The position numbers and the translations under genes were made by a program. From NCBI GenBank assembly GCA_946412355.1, contig CAMKGX010000001.1, forward strand, positions 62,001 to 126,000: a stretch of DNA of 64,000 nt, in the 5' to 3' direction. The DNA comes from an uncultured Clostridia bacterium (GTDB taxonomy: Bacteria; Bacillota; Clostridia; Oscillospirales; Oscillospiraceae). This document shows, piece after piece, positions 1 to 8,747 of this stretch (positions within the stretch are counted from its first letter, which is position 1; each line of letters begins with the position of its first letter). Under the pieces are notes generated by a model. The model ran no database searches, was not told where the DNA came from, and worked only from the letters and a program-made list of their open reading frames with translations.

Positions 1-2
1 AT

Positions 3-731
3 TTGAGCTACGACCCGGAGAACAAGTACACCGTGCCCTATACCTGGGGCAGTCTGGGCATCATTTACAACGAGACCATGGTGGACGAGCCCATTACCAG
101 CTGGGACGCCATGTTTGACCCCAAGTATGCCGGCCAGGTGCTGATGATCAACAACTCCCGCGATGCCCTGGCGGCGGCGCTGCTGGACCTGGGCTACGAC
201 ATCAACACCACCGACGAGCAGCAGCTCACCGAGGCGTTCCAGCTTTTGAAGGACGCCAAGGACAGCGGCGTGTACCAGGCCTTCGTGATGGACCAGGTGT
301 TCCAGAAGATGGAGGGCGGCAACGCGGCCATCGCCATGTATTACGCCGGCGACTACCTCACCATGCTGGAGAACAACGAGGATTTGCGGTACGTGGTGCC
401 GGAGGAGGGCTCCAACTGGTTTGTGGACGCCATGTGCGTGCTGAAAACCAGCCAGCACAAGCGGGAGGCCGAGGCGTGGATCAACTTCATCGCCTCCACC
501 GAATCCAACCTGGCCAACATGGACTATATCTGGTACGCCTCTCCCAACGCCGAGGCGCTGGAGCAGTACCCGGATTACTATCTGGAGCTGTATGAGGAGG
601 AGCTGGACCAGGAGATTTACGACATCATGGCCCTGCCCGACGAGGAGCGGGAGCGCTGCACGCTGTATATCAACCTGCCCCCGGAGACCCTGGCGCTGTA
701 TAACGACCTGTGGAACCGACTGGGCGTGTAA
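3..731 (+). CDS. potD: Polyamine ABC transporter substrate-binding protein (C-terminal part)
   Basis: This is the C-terminal ~242 residues of a periplasmic-type solute-binding protein of the spermidine/putrescine (PotD) family; the N-terminus, including any lipoprotein signal, lies before the window. Seen: the family features YTWGSLGIIYNE near the visible start, a YYAGDYLTML segment and the late block GSNWFVDAMCVLKTS. Such proteins capture polyamine outside the membrane and hand it to PotBC, powered by PotA. The potABC genes are probably upstream on the same transcript. A short thioesterase gene follows with its Shine-Dalgarno AGGAG overlapping this stop codon, so the two are co-transcribed. 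The fold is sure; the polyamine specificity is inferred from similarity. Confidence 0.85.
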   Translation: MSYDPENKYTVPYTWGSLGIIYNETMVDEPITSWDAMFDPKYAGQVLMINNSRDALAAALLDLGYDINTTDEQQLTEAFQLLKDAKDSGVYQAFVMDQVFQKMEGGNAAIAMYYAGDYLTMLENNEDLRYVVPEEGSNWFVDAMCVLKTSQHKREAEAWINFIASTESNLANMDYIWYASPNAEALEQYPDYYLELYEEELDQEIYDIMALPDEERERCTLYINLPPETLALYNDLWNRLGV

Positions 732-741
732 GGAGCGAAGC

Positions 742-1137
742 ATGATTACCATTGGCATGACCCATACCGTGACGCGCACCGTCACCCCCGATATGACCGC
801 CCGGGCCGTCGGTTCCGGGGCGCTGGAGGTGCTGGGCACCCCGTTTATGCTGGGGCTGATGGAGTGCGCCGCCATGGAATGCGTCCGGGGAGAGCTGCCG
901 CCCGAGCGGGGCACCGTGGGTGTGGAGATCGCCGCCACCCATGTGGCGCCCACCCCGGTGGGCATGACCATCCGGGCCACGGCGGAGGTGACAGGCGTGT
1001 CGGAAAACGGCAAGATGATTACCTTTAAGGTGACTGCCCGGGACGACGCCGGCCTCATCGGCGAGGGCACCCACACCAGGGCCGTGATCCACAACCAGCG
1101 GTTTCTGGACAAGTGCAACGCAAAGCTGCACGGCTGA
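742..1137 (+). CDS. Hotdog-fold thioesterase (FlK-like)
   Basis: A 131-residue single-domain hotdog protein resembling the fluoroacetyl-CoA thioesterase FlK family, which hydrolyses small acyl-CoA thioesters in the cytoplasm. Seen: the GTPFMLGLMECAA segment, where FlK-type enzymes carry the catalytic Glu, and THVAPTPVG, which holds the conserved His. The ATG at 742 is preceded at good spacing by AGGAG, which overlaps the potD stop codon; the ORF-track start at 592 is a different-frame overrun into potD. It is the last gene before a strong terminator, so it ends the polyamine transporter transcript. True substrate unknown; fluoroacetyl-CoA itself is unlikely in an ordinary gut organism. Confidence 0.8.
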   Translation: MITIGMTHTVTRTVTPDMTARAVGSGALEVLGTPFMLGLMECAAMECVRGELPPERGTVGVEIAATHVAPTPVGMTIRATAEVTGVSENGKMITFKVTARDDAGLIGEGTHTRAVIHNQRFLDKCNAKLHG

Positions 1138-1145
1138 TACTTTGA

Positions 1146-1173
1146 AAAATCCCGCCCTTTGGGGCGGGATTTT
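1146..1173 (+). terminator. Intrinsic terminator, left copy of a duplicated hairpin
   Basis: Stem AATCCCGCCC / GGGCGGGATT with loop TTTG followed by a short T run. The same stem recurs at 1377-1404 on the other side of the repeat element. Confidence 0.8.
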
Positions 1174-1376
1174 CAGATTGTCAAAAAAGCATCGCAGATT
1201 TCGCGCCCGCAGGCGCGAACCATTGCAATCCGAAAAAACTGACGGCGTGTACGTCAGTTTTTTCACTTCTCAGGCTACGAAGTGTGCGAATAGTGCGCCG
1301 GAGGCGCACTATTCGTGCGCGCAGTAGACTGAAATCCCATTGTCAAAAAACGGCATAGCCGTTTTTTGACAGGCTC
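1173..1376 (+). repeat. ~204-bp multi-hairpin element, copy 1
   Basis: Non-coding element made of consecutive hairpins: CGCGCC-CGCA-GGCGCG, an A6-CTGACG / CGTCAG-T6 stem, GAATAGTGCGCC / GGCGCACTATTC, and a final CAAAAAACGGC / GCCGTTTTTTG stem. Its ends are imperfect inverted repeats (TCAGATTGTCAAAAAA versus TTTTTTGACAGGCTCA). A second copy, over 90% identical by eye, is at 34100-34305, and a solo final hairpin is at 31443-31476. No ORF is shared between copies. Function unknown; possibly a miniature mobile element or a structured RNA. Confidence 0.75.
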
Positions 1377-1404
1377 AATCCCGCCCCTCGGGGCGGGATT
1401 TTTT
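1377..1404 (+). terminator. Terminator hairpin, right copy
   Basis: Stem AATCCCGCCC / GGGCGGGATT with loop CTCG and T6. Same stem but different loop from the hairpin at 1146-1173. Confidence 0.8.
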
Positions 1405-1436
1405 GGCGGTGATGGGCCTTTGGCGGGCAAGAGGAC

Positions 1437-1465
1437 TTGCCCCGGGTGGGGAGATTTGGTATAAT
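1437..1465 (+). promoter_or_regulatory. Sigma-A-type promoter of comEC
   Basis: TTGCCC at 1437-1442, 17-nt spacer, perfect TATAAT at 1460-1465, about 30 nt before the comEC start. Confidence 0.7.
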
Positions 1466-1496
1466 CAATCATTAAGTGCAAAGGGAGGGCGAGACT

Positions 1497-3779
1497 GTGC
1501 GGCTGCTGGCTACCATCGCGTTCTCCTTTTCCGGGGCAGTGCTGCTGTGGGCGCTGCTGCCGTCCGGCGGGTGGACGCTGTGGTGCGCCGCCGCTCTGGT
1601 GCCGGTGGGCTTGCTGTTTCTGCGGTGGCGGCAGCGAAAATGGGCCCGGTTTATCACCGTCATCGCCCTGTCGGCCGCCGTGGGGCTATGCTACTGCGTG
1701 GGGTACGACGCGGTGCGCTGCGCGCCGGTGCGGCAGCGCTGCGACGGCGAGGTAAATCCCTTTGCCGCCACGGTATGGGACTGGCCCCAGGAGACGGCCT
1801 ACGGCGCGAAAGTGACCGTGATGTTAGAGGGGCAAAAGGGCGTCAAGGCAGTGTATTACGGCGACGATTCCGCACTTTCGCTGCGGCCCGGCAACCGCAT
1901 TGCCGGTGACGCCCGGTGGCAGGACGCCGGGCGGATACAGGACAGCGACGTGACCACCTTTACCGCCAGAGGCGTTTTTGTCTTGCTGTACGGCAAGGGG
2001 ACGATTGCCGTTTCACCCGGCTCGGAGAGCAGCCTTCGCTGTTGGCCCCAGCGGGTGGGCCGCTATTTGAAGGAGACGGTGGCGGCGGTGTGGCCCAATC
2101 CCACGGTGGCGGGACTGATTACCGGCATGCTCACCGGGGACAAGTCCGGAATTTCCCAGGCGGATTACGCCACCATGCGGGAGACGGGCATGGCCCACCA
2201 TTTCGCCGTCAGCGGGCTCCACTGCGGCTTTCTGGTGGCGCTGCTGCAGCTGGTTCCGCTGCCCCGGCGGCTCCGTTTCCTGGGAAATGGGCTGACCATT
2301 CTTGTGCTGCTGTTCTACATGTGCATGGTGGGGCTGACGCCATCGGTGGTGCGTGCCTGCGTGATGCAGATTTTCTTTCTCGTGGGCACCATCATCCGAA
2401 AGGACGACGACCCGCTGACCTCTCTGGCGGCGGCGCTGCTGGTGATTTTGATTGGCAACCCCTACGCCGCGGCGTCGGTGAGCTTGCAGCTTAGCTTCGG
2501 GGCCATGCTGGGGCTGCTGAAAATCTCTCCCCGGCTGTACGATGTGATTTTGCCGCCCCAACGGGGCGCGAAATCCCGGTTATACCGCATCAAAGCCTTT
2601 TTCGTGGGCAATTTTTGCTCGGTGGTGGGCGCTACGGTGTTCACCGCACCGCTGACGGCCCTCTATTTCGGCATGCTGTCGGTGGTGTCGCCCCTCAGCG
2701 GCGTGGTGGCGGTGCCCCTGGCGGGGTACGGCTTCGGCGCGGCGTTTGCGGCGGCGGTATTGGGCATGATTTGGCTGCCGCTGGGGCAAGTTGCCGGGAA
2801 AATCGCCGCCTTTTTGATGGTGGGCATTCTCGCCTTTGGGCGGCTTTTACAGAGAATCCCCTACCACGCGGTGTATTTCACCGGGCGGCTGCTGTGGGCG
2901 TGGCTGGTGTATGTGTACGCCCTGTTCATCGGCTGCACGCTGACAAAAGAGGGGCGGCGGAAGTACGCGGCGGCTGCGGCGCTGGCCTGCGTGAGCCTGG
3001 CGGCGGTGGTGCTGTTGACGGCCCTGGACAGCCGCCGGGGCGACATGACCGTGGCGGTGCTGGACGTGGGCCAGGGGGAGAGCGTGGCGCTGCTGTCGGG
3101 CGACGCGGCGGCGGTGATGGACTGCGGCAGCAGCAACAGCTTCATTCGCGCCGGGGAGGTGGCGGTGCAGCAGCTGGAGAGCATGGGCATTCGGCGGCTG
3201 GACGCGGTGATCGTGTCCCATTTCCACGCCGACCATACCAATGGATTGGATACCCTTTTGCAGCGTGTGCCGGTGGAAACGCTGTACATGCCGGACATCG
3301 AGGACGACTACGGCGTCCGGGAGCGGCTGGCGGCGCTGGCGGCGGAAAAGGGCATCGGCGTGGTGTGGGTGAAGGAATGGCGGCGGCTTCCCTTCGGGGA
3401 GGGGACGCTGACCATTTTTCCACCGGTGGGCGTGGGGGACATGAACGAACAGGGGCTGTCGCTGCTGGCCAGCGCAGGACCCTTTGACACCCTGATTACC
3501 GGCGACATGGCCGGGGCCACCGAACGGGCGTTGGCGGAAAAATACGATTTGCCGGACGTGGAGGTGCTGGTGGTGAGCCACCACGGCTCCGCCGGCAGCT
3601 CGGACGCCGATTTTCTGGCCGCCATTTCCCCGGAGACGGCGGTGATCAGCGTGGGGAAAAACGACTATGGACATCCCAGCTCCCAGGCCATGCTGCGCCT
3701 GACGGGGGCGGGAGCGGAAATCTATCGCACGGATATAAACGGCACCGTGCGTATCAGCGCAGAGAGAGGTGAGCCGTAA
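1497..3779 (+). CDS. comEC: DNA internalization competence protein ComEC/Rec2
   Basis: A 760-residue membrane channel that moves single-stranded DNA across the cytoplasmic membrane during natural transformation. Seen: N-terminal hydrophobic helices with a DUF4131-like segment, a polytopic competence domain (roughly residues 180-480, e.g. HHFAVSGLHCG), then a C-terminal metallo-beta-lactamase-like domain with SHFHADHTNG near residue 573 and VSHHGSAGSS further on. I place the start at GTG 1497, because GGGAGG sits nine bases before it; the ORF-track start at 1476 lacks an SD and falls next to the promoter. The stop abuts holA directly, an arrangement common in Firmicutes. No comEA is next to it, so transformation ability cannot be claimed. 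Confidence 0.9.
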   Translation: MRLLATIAFSFSGAVLLWALLPSGGWTLWCAAALVPVGLLFLRWRQRKWARFITVIALSAAVGLCYCVGYDAVRCAPVRQRCDGEVNPFAATVWDWPQETAYGAKVTVMLEGQKGVKAVYYGDDSALSLRPGNRIAGDARWQDAGRIQDSDVTTFTARGVFVLLYGKGTIAVSPGSESSLRCWPQRVGRYLKETVAAVWPNPTVAGLITGMLTGDKSGISQADYATMRETGMAHHFAVSGLHCGFLVALLQLVPLPRRLRFLGNGLTILVLLFYMCMVGLTPSVVRACVMQIFFLVGTIIRKDDDPLTSLAAALLVILIGNPYAAASVSLQLSFGAMLGLLKISPRLYDVILPPQRGAKSRLYRIKAFFVGNFCSVVGATVFTAPLTALYFGMLSVVSPLSGVVAVPLAGYGFGAAFAAAVLGMIWLPLGQVAGKIAAFLMVGILAFGRLLQRIPYHAVYFTGRLLWAWLVYVYALFIGCTLTKEGRRKYAAAAALACVSLAAVVLLTALDSRRGDMTVAVLDVGQGESVALLSGDAAAVMDCGSSNSFIRAGEVAVQQLESMGIRRLDAVIVSHFHADHTNGLDTLLQRVPVETLYMPDIEDDYGVRERLAALAAEKGIGVVWVKEWRRLPFGEGTLTIFPPVGVGDMNEQGLSLLASAGPFDTLITGDMAGATERALAEKYDLPDVEVLVVSHHGSAGSSDADFLAAISPETAVISVGKNDYGHPSSQAMLRLTGAGAEIYRTDINGTVRISAERGEP

Positions 3780-4817
3780 ATGGCGGGCAAAAAGGAAGCG
3801 GGCTATGACGTGCTGCGGCGGGACCTGAAGGAGGGCACGCTGCAAAAGGTATATATCTTCTACGGCGAGGAGCAGTATTTGCTGCGGACGTACCTGAACC
3901 AGGTGCGCAAGGCGGTGGTGCCCCAGGGCTTTGAGGAGTTCAACTACCACCGACTGGCGGGGAAGGGACTGTCGCCTCTGGCATTACAGGAGACGGTGGA
4001 GGCCATGCCCATGATGGCCCAGAGCACCCTGGTGGAAGTGACGGACATGGACATTTTCCGCCTGGACGAGGAGGGGCGGCAGCAGCTGACGGCGCTGCTG
4101 GAGGACTTCCCGGACTACTGCACGCTGGTGTTTATCTACGATACCATCGAGTATAAGCGCAACGCGGTGATGAAGAAGCTGTGCGCCGCCATCAGCGCCC
4201 ATGCGGTGGAGGTGGAGTTCTGCCGCCAGGAGAACCGGGCGCTGTACCGGTGGATTCAGCAGCATTTTGCCGCCGCGGGCCACGACATCGACAGCGCCAC
4301 CATGGAGCATTTGCTCTTTACCTGCGGCACCATGATGACCAATCTGGCCCCGGAGATCGACAAAATCGCCGCCTACGCCAAGGAAAGGCGCATCACCGTG
4401 GCGGATATCAACGCCGTGGCTGACCCAGTGCTGGACGCACGGGTGTTCGACATGACCAACTGCATCACCGCCGGGAAGTATGACGACGCCGCCCGGGTGC
4501 TGGGGGACCTGCTGCGGATGCAGGAGGAGCCCATCGCCATCCTGTCCGTCATCGGCCGGGAGCTGCGGCGCATCTACACCGCCCGCCTGGCCCTGGACGG
4601 CGGCAAGGACAGAGGGTGGCTGAAGGAGGTATGGCACATGTCGTCGGACTATCCGGCGAAGCTCCTGATGGCAGCGGCGGCCAAGGTGGACAGAAAATGG
4701 TGCGCCAATGCGGTGCGTAAAGCAGAAGAGCTTGACAGGCGGATGAAGTCGGAGCGGAACATGGACGCCGCCCAGGAGCTGAAACTCTTTTTGATGGAAT
4801 TGGCAGGGACGCGATGA
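3780..4817 (+). CDS. holA: DNA polymerase III subunit delta
   Basis: The 345-residue delta subunit of the clamp loader, which opens the beta sliding clamp so that it can be loaded at primed DNA. Seen: IFYGEEQYLLRTYLNQ near the N-terminus, as in HolA proteins, a RecD-like N-terminal domain and a helical C-terminal collar domain ending MDAAQELKLFLMELAG. Length matches the family. The ATG follows the comEC stop with no gap and uses the SD GAGAGGTGAG inside the comEC end. The stop overlaps the next gene by 4 nt (ATGA), implying translational coupling. Confidence 0.92.
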   Translation: MAGKKEAGYDVLRRDLKEGTLQKVYIFYGEEQYLLRTYLNQVRKAVVPQGFEEFNYHRLAGKGLSPLALQETVEAMPMMAQSTLVEVTDMDIFRLDEEGRQQLTALLEDFPDYCTLVFIYDTIEYKRNAVMKKLCAAISAHAVEVEFCRQENRALYRWIQQHFAAAGHDIDSATMEHLLFTCGTMMTNLAPEIDKIAAYAKERRITVADINAVADPVLDARVFDMTNCITAGKYDDAARVLGDLLRMQEEPIAILSVIGRELRRIYTARLALDGGKDRGWLKEVWHMSSDYPAKLLMAAAAKVDRKWCANAVRKAEELDRRMKSERNMDAAQELKLFLMELAGTR

Positions 4818-5389
4818 AGCCGAGCGTAAAAGAAGTGATTGTGGTGGAGGGGCGGTACGACAAAAACGCCCTTTTGCAGGTGGTGGACGCCACGGTGGTG
4901 ACCACCGAGGGCTTCGGCGTGTTTAACGACAGAGAAAAGCTGGCGCTGCTGCGCCGCCTGGGGGAGAAGCAGGGGCTGATCCTGCTCACCGACCCGGACG
5001 GGGCGGGGTTTGTGATACGCAACTTTTTGAAGGGCGCCATCCCGCCCCATCAACTCAAACAGGCCTACGTCCCCGACGTGAGGGGCAAGGAGAAGCGGAA
5101 AAAGACAGGCGGCAAGGAAGGCAAGCTGGGGGTGGAGGGCATGACGCCGGAGGTGCTGCTTGCGGCACTGCGGCGCTGCGGCGCCACCTTCTTGGGGGAG
5201 GATGCGCCCCGGCAGCAGACGGAAATCACCCGGGGGGAGCTGATGGACAAGGGACTGATAGGTCCCGGCAGCGCCGCCAAAAGGGCGGAGACTTTGCAAA
5301 AGCTGGGCCTGCCGGAGCGGATGACCACCGGGGCCATGTTACAGGCCATGCAGCTTCTGCTGACCCGGGAGGAATTTGAGGCGCTGTAA
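4814..5389 (+). CDS. rnmV: Ribonuclease M5
   Basis: A 191-residue Toprim nuclease that trims the 5S rRNA precursor in low-GC Gram-positives. Seen: the Toprim Glu in VIVVEGRYDKNA near residue 13, the DxD motif LLTDPDGAG near residue 58 and a C-terminal DUF4093-like region (GPGSAAKRAETLQKLGLPERM). It overlaps holA by ATGA. RnmV more often neighbours ksgA; here it closes the comEC-holA operon. A related small primase-like Toprim protein is the only realistic alternative. Confidence 0.88.
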   Translation: MKPSVKEVIVVEGRYDKNALLQVVDATVVTTEGFGVFNDREKLALLRRLGEKQGLILLTDPDGAGFVIRNFLKGAIPPHQLKQAYVPDVRGKEKRKKTGGKEGKLGVEGMTPEVLLAALRRCGATFLGEDAPRQQTEITRGELMDKGLIGPGSAAKRAETLQKLGLPERMTTGAMLQAMQLLLTREEFEAL

Positions 5390-5436
5390 GGCGTGGCCGG
5401 GGAGACGAGAAATCTGTGGACCCGGCGGGAAAAATC

Positions 5437-5465
5437 TTGCAATCCGGCGGAGAGTTGCGTATAAT
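5437..5465 (+). promoter_or_regulatory. Sigma-A-type promoter of glnS
   Basis: TTGCAA at 5437-5442, 17-nt spacer, TATAAT at 5460-5465, about 40 nt before the glnS start. Confidence 0.75.
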
Positions 5466-5503
5466 AAGTTGATTTTACATTGTAGCCACAAGGAGACACG
5501 ATT

Positions 5504-7231
5504 ATGGCCGAGGAAGTAAAGATTCCCGAAGCAGAGGGAACCAAGAATTTCATTGATAACTTTGTGGAGGAGGACACCGCCCCCGGCGGCCGCGTGGCCG
5601 GGATGCAGGTCCACACCCGTTTTCCGCCTGAGCCCAACGGCTATCTGCACATCGGACACTGCAAGGCCCTGTGCATCGACTTCGGCACGGCGGAGAAGTA
5701 CGGCGGCATCTGCAATTTGCGGATGGACGACACCAACCCCGCCAAGGAGGACACCGAGTACGTGGAGGCCATCCAGCAGGATATCCACTGGCTGGGCTTC
5801 GACTGGGGCGACCGCTTCTTCTACGGCTCCGACTATTTCGAGAAGGACTATGAGTACGCCGTGGAGCTGATAAAAAAGGGCCTGGCCTACGTCTGCGAGC
5901 TGACGCCGGAGGAGTTCCGCGCCAATCGGGGCGACATCGGTGTGCCCGCCACCAGCCCCTACCGTGACCGTCCCATCGAGGAGAACCTGCGGCTGTTCGA
6001 GATGATGAAGAACGGCCAGGTGGAGGAGGGGAAGATGACCCTCCGGGCCAAAATCGACCTGGGCAGCGGCAACTTCAACCTCCGTGACCCCATCATCTAC
6101 CGCGTCCGGTTTATCAACCACCACCGCCAGGGCACCAAGTGGTGCATCTTCCCCATGTACGACTTTGCCCACCCCATCCAGGACGCCCTGGAGGGCATCA
6201 CCCACAGCCTTTGCACCCTGGAATTTGAGGAGCACCGGCCGCTGTATGACTGGGTGGTGAGCAATGTGTCCATCCCCTACTACAAGCCCCGCCAGATCGA
6301 GTTCGCCCGGCTGGGTATCGACCACACCGTCATGTCCAAGCGGAAGCTGCGCCAGCTGGTGGAGGAGCATTACGTCTCCGGGTGGGACGACCCCCGGATG
6401 CCCACATTGTGCGGCCTGCGCCGCCGGGGCTACACCGCCCGCTCCATCCGCAATTTCTGCGAGCGCATCGGCGTGTCCAAGGCCGCCAGCACGGTGGAGT
6501 ACGGCTTTTTGGAGCACTGCCTGCGGGAGGATTTGAACCTGACTGCCCAGCGCACCATGGCGGTGCTGCACCCTGTTAAGCTGACGGTGACCAACTACCC
6601 CGAGGGGCAGAGCGAGATCTTCAACGTGGAGAACAACCCCACCGACCCCAGCCAGGGCACCCACGAGATCACCTTCAGCCGCCATCTGTGGATGGAGGCC
6701 GACGACTTCCTGCCGGAGCCCGTGCCCAAGTATAAGCGGATGTACCCCGGCAACGAGGTGCGCCTCAAGGGCGCGTATCTGGTGACCTGCACCGGCTTTG
6801 TGAAGGACGAGGCGGGCAACATCACCGAGGTGCTGTGTGAGTACGATCCCCAGTCCCGGGGCGGCGACCCCGCCGACGGCCGCAAGGTGAAGGGCGCCAC
6901 CATCCACTGGGTGGACGCCGACAACTGCGTGGACGCCGAAGTGCGGCTCTACGATAACCTGTTCTCCGACCCCCAGCCCGACGGCCCGGACAAGAACTTC
7001 CTGGACGCCCTGAACCCCGACAGCCTGGAGGTGCTCACCGGGTGCAAGGTGGAGAAGGAGATGGTGCAGGTGGCGGAGGAATTTGACCGCAGGGAGAACC
7101 GCACCGGCACCAACGCCCCCACGTTCCAGTTCATGCGCCTGGGCTACTTCTGCATGGACAACAGGGACTGCCGCGCCGACCACCTGGTATTCAACCGCAG
7201 CGTGTCATTGAAGGACAGCTTCAAAAAGTAA
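5504..7231 (+). CDS. glnS: Glutaminyl-tRNA synthetase
   Basis: A 575-residue class I aminoacyl-tRNA synthetase that charges tRNA-Gln directly with glutamine in the cytoplasm. Seen: the HIGH signature (LHIGHCKAL, around residue 48), RMDDTNPAKE, the KMSKS-loop variant HTVMSKRKLRQ near residue 277 and the C-terminal anticodon-binding beta barrels. Length matches bacterial GlnRS. The ATG has AAGGAGA upstream. Many Firmicutes lack GlnRS and make Gln-tRNA by transamidation with GatCAB; its presence here fits the Oscillospiraceae and points to ancient transfer, though it looks at home in codon use. It has its own promoter and terminator and forms a single-gene unit. Confidence 0.95.
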   Translation: MAEEVKIPEAEGTKNFIDNFVEEDTAPGGRVAGMQVHTRFPPEPNGYLHIGHCKALCIDFGTAEKYGGICNLRMDDTNPAKEDTEYVEAIQQDIHWLGFDWGDRFFYGSDYFEKDYEYAVELIKKGLAYVCELTPEEFRANRGDIGVPATSPYRDRPIEENLRLFEMMKNGQVEEGKMTLRAKIDLGSGNFNLRDPIIYRVRFINHHRQGTKWCIFPMYDFAHPIQDALEGITHSLCTLEFEEHRPLYDWVVSNVSIPYYKPRQIEFARLGIDHTVMSKRKLRQLVEEHYVSGWDDPRMPTLCGLRRRGYTARSIRNFCERIGVSKAASTVEYGFLEHCLREDLNLTAQRTMAVLHPVKLTVTNYPEGQSEIFNVENNPTDPSQGTHEITFSRHLWMEADDFLPEPVPKYKRMYPGNEVRLKGAYLVTCTGFVKDEAGNITEVLCEYDPQSRGGDPADGRKVKGATIHWVDADNCVDAEVRLYDNLFSDPQPDGPDKNFLDALNPDSLEVLTGCKVEKEMVQVAEEFDRRENRTGTNAPTFQFMRLGYFCMDNRDCRADHLVFNRSVSLKDSFKK

Positions 7232-7247
7232 ACATTTCTGTGCTTGA

Positions 7248-7279
7248 AACGCCTCACCCTTTCCGGGTGGGGCGTTTTT
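7248..7279 (+). terminator. Terminator of glnS
   Basis: Stem ACGCCTCACCC / GGGTGGGGCGT with loop TTTCC, followed by T7. Confidence 0.85.
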
Positions 7280-7337
7280 TTGACAGGCGCACCGCGGGGG
7301 CGGGCGGCACATACAATGGGCATGGAGGAGGGATGAT

Positions 7338-7589
7338 ATGGATGATTATTTGCTGACGGCCAGAGCCATCACCCAGGCCCAGCGGATGGCCCAGGCGCTG
7401 GAGCGCTCGGGCATTCGGGCAAGCGTGCAGCGGCTGCCCACGGGCCTCTCCACCCAGGGCTGCGCCTACGCGGTGCGGGTGGGGGAAAAGGATTTTCCTG
7501 AGGCGGTATACGCGGCGCGGCGCGCCGGTGTGGGGCCGCTGAAAATATATGGACACGACAGCCGGGGCTACCGGGAGGTGACGGTATGA
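7338..7589 (+). CDS. DUF3343 protein, putative sulfur/selenium carrier
   Basis: An 83-residue protein with the pattern of the DUF3343 family: a beta-alpha-beta fold in which a Gly-Cys pair in the middle (STQGCAYAVRV) may carry persulfide or selenide. The start ATG follows GGAGGGATGATATGG. It overlaps the next gene, a NifS-like PLP enzyme, by ATGA, the usual partner arrangement for this family; this suggests that the enzyme mobilises sulfur or selenium and loads it on the carrier Cys. The role is an inference from gene pairing; the family is poorly characterised. Confidence 0.75.
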   Translation: MDDYLLTARAITQAQRMAQALERSGIRASVQRLPTGLSTQGCAYAVRVGEKDFPEAVYAARRAGVGPLKIYGHDSRGYREVTV

Positions 7590-8722
7590 TCTATCTGGAC
7601 AGCGCGGCCACCACGCTGGAAAAGCCGGAGGCGGTGGCCCGGGCCATGGGCCGGGCGGTGACCACCATGGCCTCGCCGGGCCGGGGCGGCAGCGAGGCCA
7701 CCCGCCGGGCGGAGGACACCGCCTTTGCCTGCCGCAGCGAGGCGGCGGAATTGCTGGGGGTGGGGGACCCCGCCCGGGTGGTATTCACCATGAACGCCAC
7801 CCATGGGCTGAACATCGCCATTCGCACGGTGGTGCAGCCGGGGATGACGGTGGCCGTCACCGGGTATGAGCACAACGCGGTGACGCGGCCCCTCCACGCC
7901 ATTCCCGGGGTGAAGCTGGCGGTGCTGGACGGGCCGCTGTACCGTCCGGAGGCCATGGTGGAGGAGCTGGATGAGGCGCTGGATAAGGGCGTGGACGCAG
8001 TGGTGATGACCCAGGTATCCAACGTATTCGGCTACGCCATGCCAGTGGAGGAGATGGCGGCGCGGTGCCGCAAAAAAGGCGTGCCCTTCATTGTGGACGC
8101 CAGCCAGGGCGCGGGGGTGCTGCCCATCCGTGCCGATGCGTGGGGAGCGGCCTTTGTGGCCATGCCGGGCCACAAGGGGCTGTACGGCCCCCAGGGCACC
8201 GGACTTTTACTGTGTGGGGCGGAGGCCCGGCCGCTGCTGTACGGCGGCACCGGCAGCCGCTCCCGGGACCAGCGGATGCCGGAGGAGCTGCCCGACCGGC
8301 TGGAGGCGGGCACCCACAATATGCCCGGTATCGCCGGGCTTCTGGAGGGGATTCGCTTTGTCAGGCGCACCGGCACGGATAAAATCGCCGCCCACGAAAA
8401 GCGCATGGCCCGGCAGGCGGCGGAGGCGCTGGGGCAGATCGACGGCGTGCGGGTGTTCCGGCGGGACGACTTCTCCTGCCAGACCGGCGTGGTCAGCTTT
8501 ATCCCGGAGGGGTACGACTGCCAGGAGGTGGCGGACGCCCTGGGGCGGCGGGGCATCGCCGTTCGGGCGGGGCTGCACTGCGCGCCGCTGGCCCATCGGA
8601 CAGCGGGGACGCTGGACACCGGCACCGTCCGCGTCAGCGTGTCCGCCTTCACCAAACCGGAACACATTGTGCGTTTTGCCGATGCACTCCAGGGTGTTCT
8701 TTGCGAAAAAGTAACAAATTAG
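7586..8722 (+). CDS. NifS/CsdB-like class V aminotransferase (cysteine desulfurase-like)
   Basis: A 378-residue fold-type I PLP enzyme of the subgroup often named cysteine desulfurase family protein. Seen: MIYLDSAATTLEKP at the start, TMNATHGLNIAI, YEHNAVTRPL, DASQGAGVLPI (PLP-binding Asp) and MPGHKGLYGPQGTG with the Schiff-base lysine. It would release sulfur or selenium from cysteine or selenocysteine. ATGA overlap with the DUF3343 gene argues that the two work together. It lacks a clear IscU partner nearby, so it is unlikely to be the main iron-sulfur cluster desulfurase. Substrate uncertain. Confidence 0.82.
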   Translation: MIYLDSAATTLEKPEAVARAMGRAVTTMASPGRGGSEATRRAEDTAFACRSEAAELLGVGDPARVVFTMNATHGLNIAIRTVVQPGMTVAVTGYEHNAVTRPLHAIPGVKLAVLDGPLYRPEAMVEELDEALDKGVDAVVMTQVSNVFGYAMPVEEMAARCRKKGVPFIVDASQGAGVLPIRADAWGAAFVAMPGHKGLYGPQGTGLLLCGAEARPLLYGGTGSRSRDQRMPEELPDRLEAGTHNMPGIAGLLEGIRFVRRTGTDKIAAHEKRMARQAAEALGQIDGVRVFRRDDFSCQTGVVSFIPEGYDCQEVADALGRRGIAVRAGLHCAPLAHRTAGTLDTGTVRVSVSAFTKPEHIVRFADALQGVLCEKVTN

Positions 8723-8747
8723 ACACACCTTTATTGCCCTGTTTCCC

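Noticed and set aside
1173-1376. Insertion sequence with a broken transposase
   Set aside because: No reading frame is shared between the two copies and nothing in them resembles a transposase; the content is hairpins throughout.
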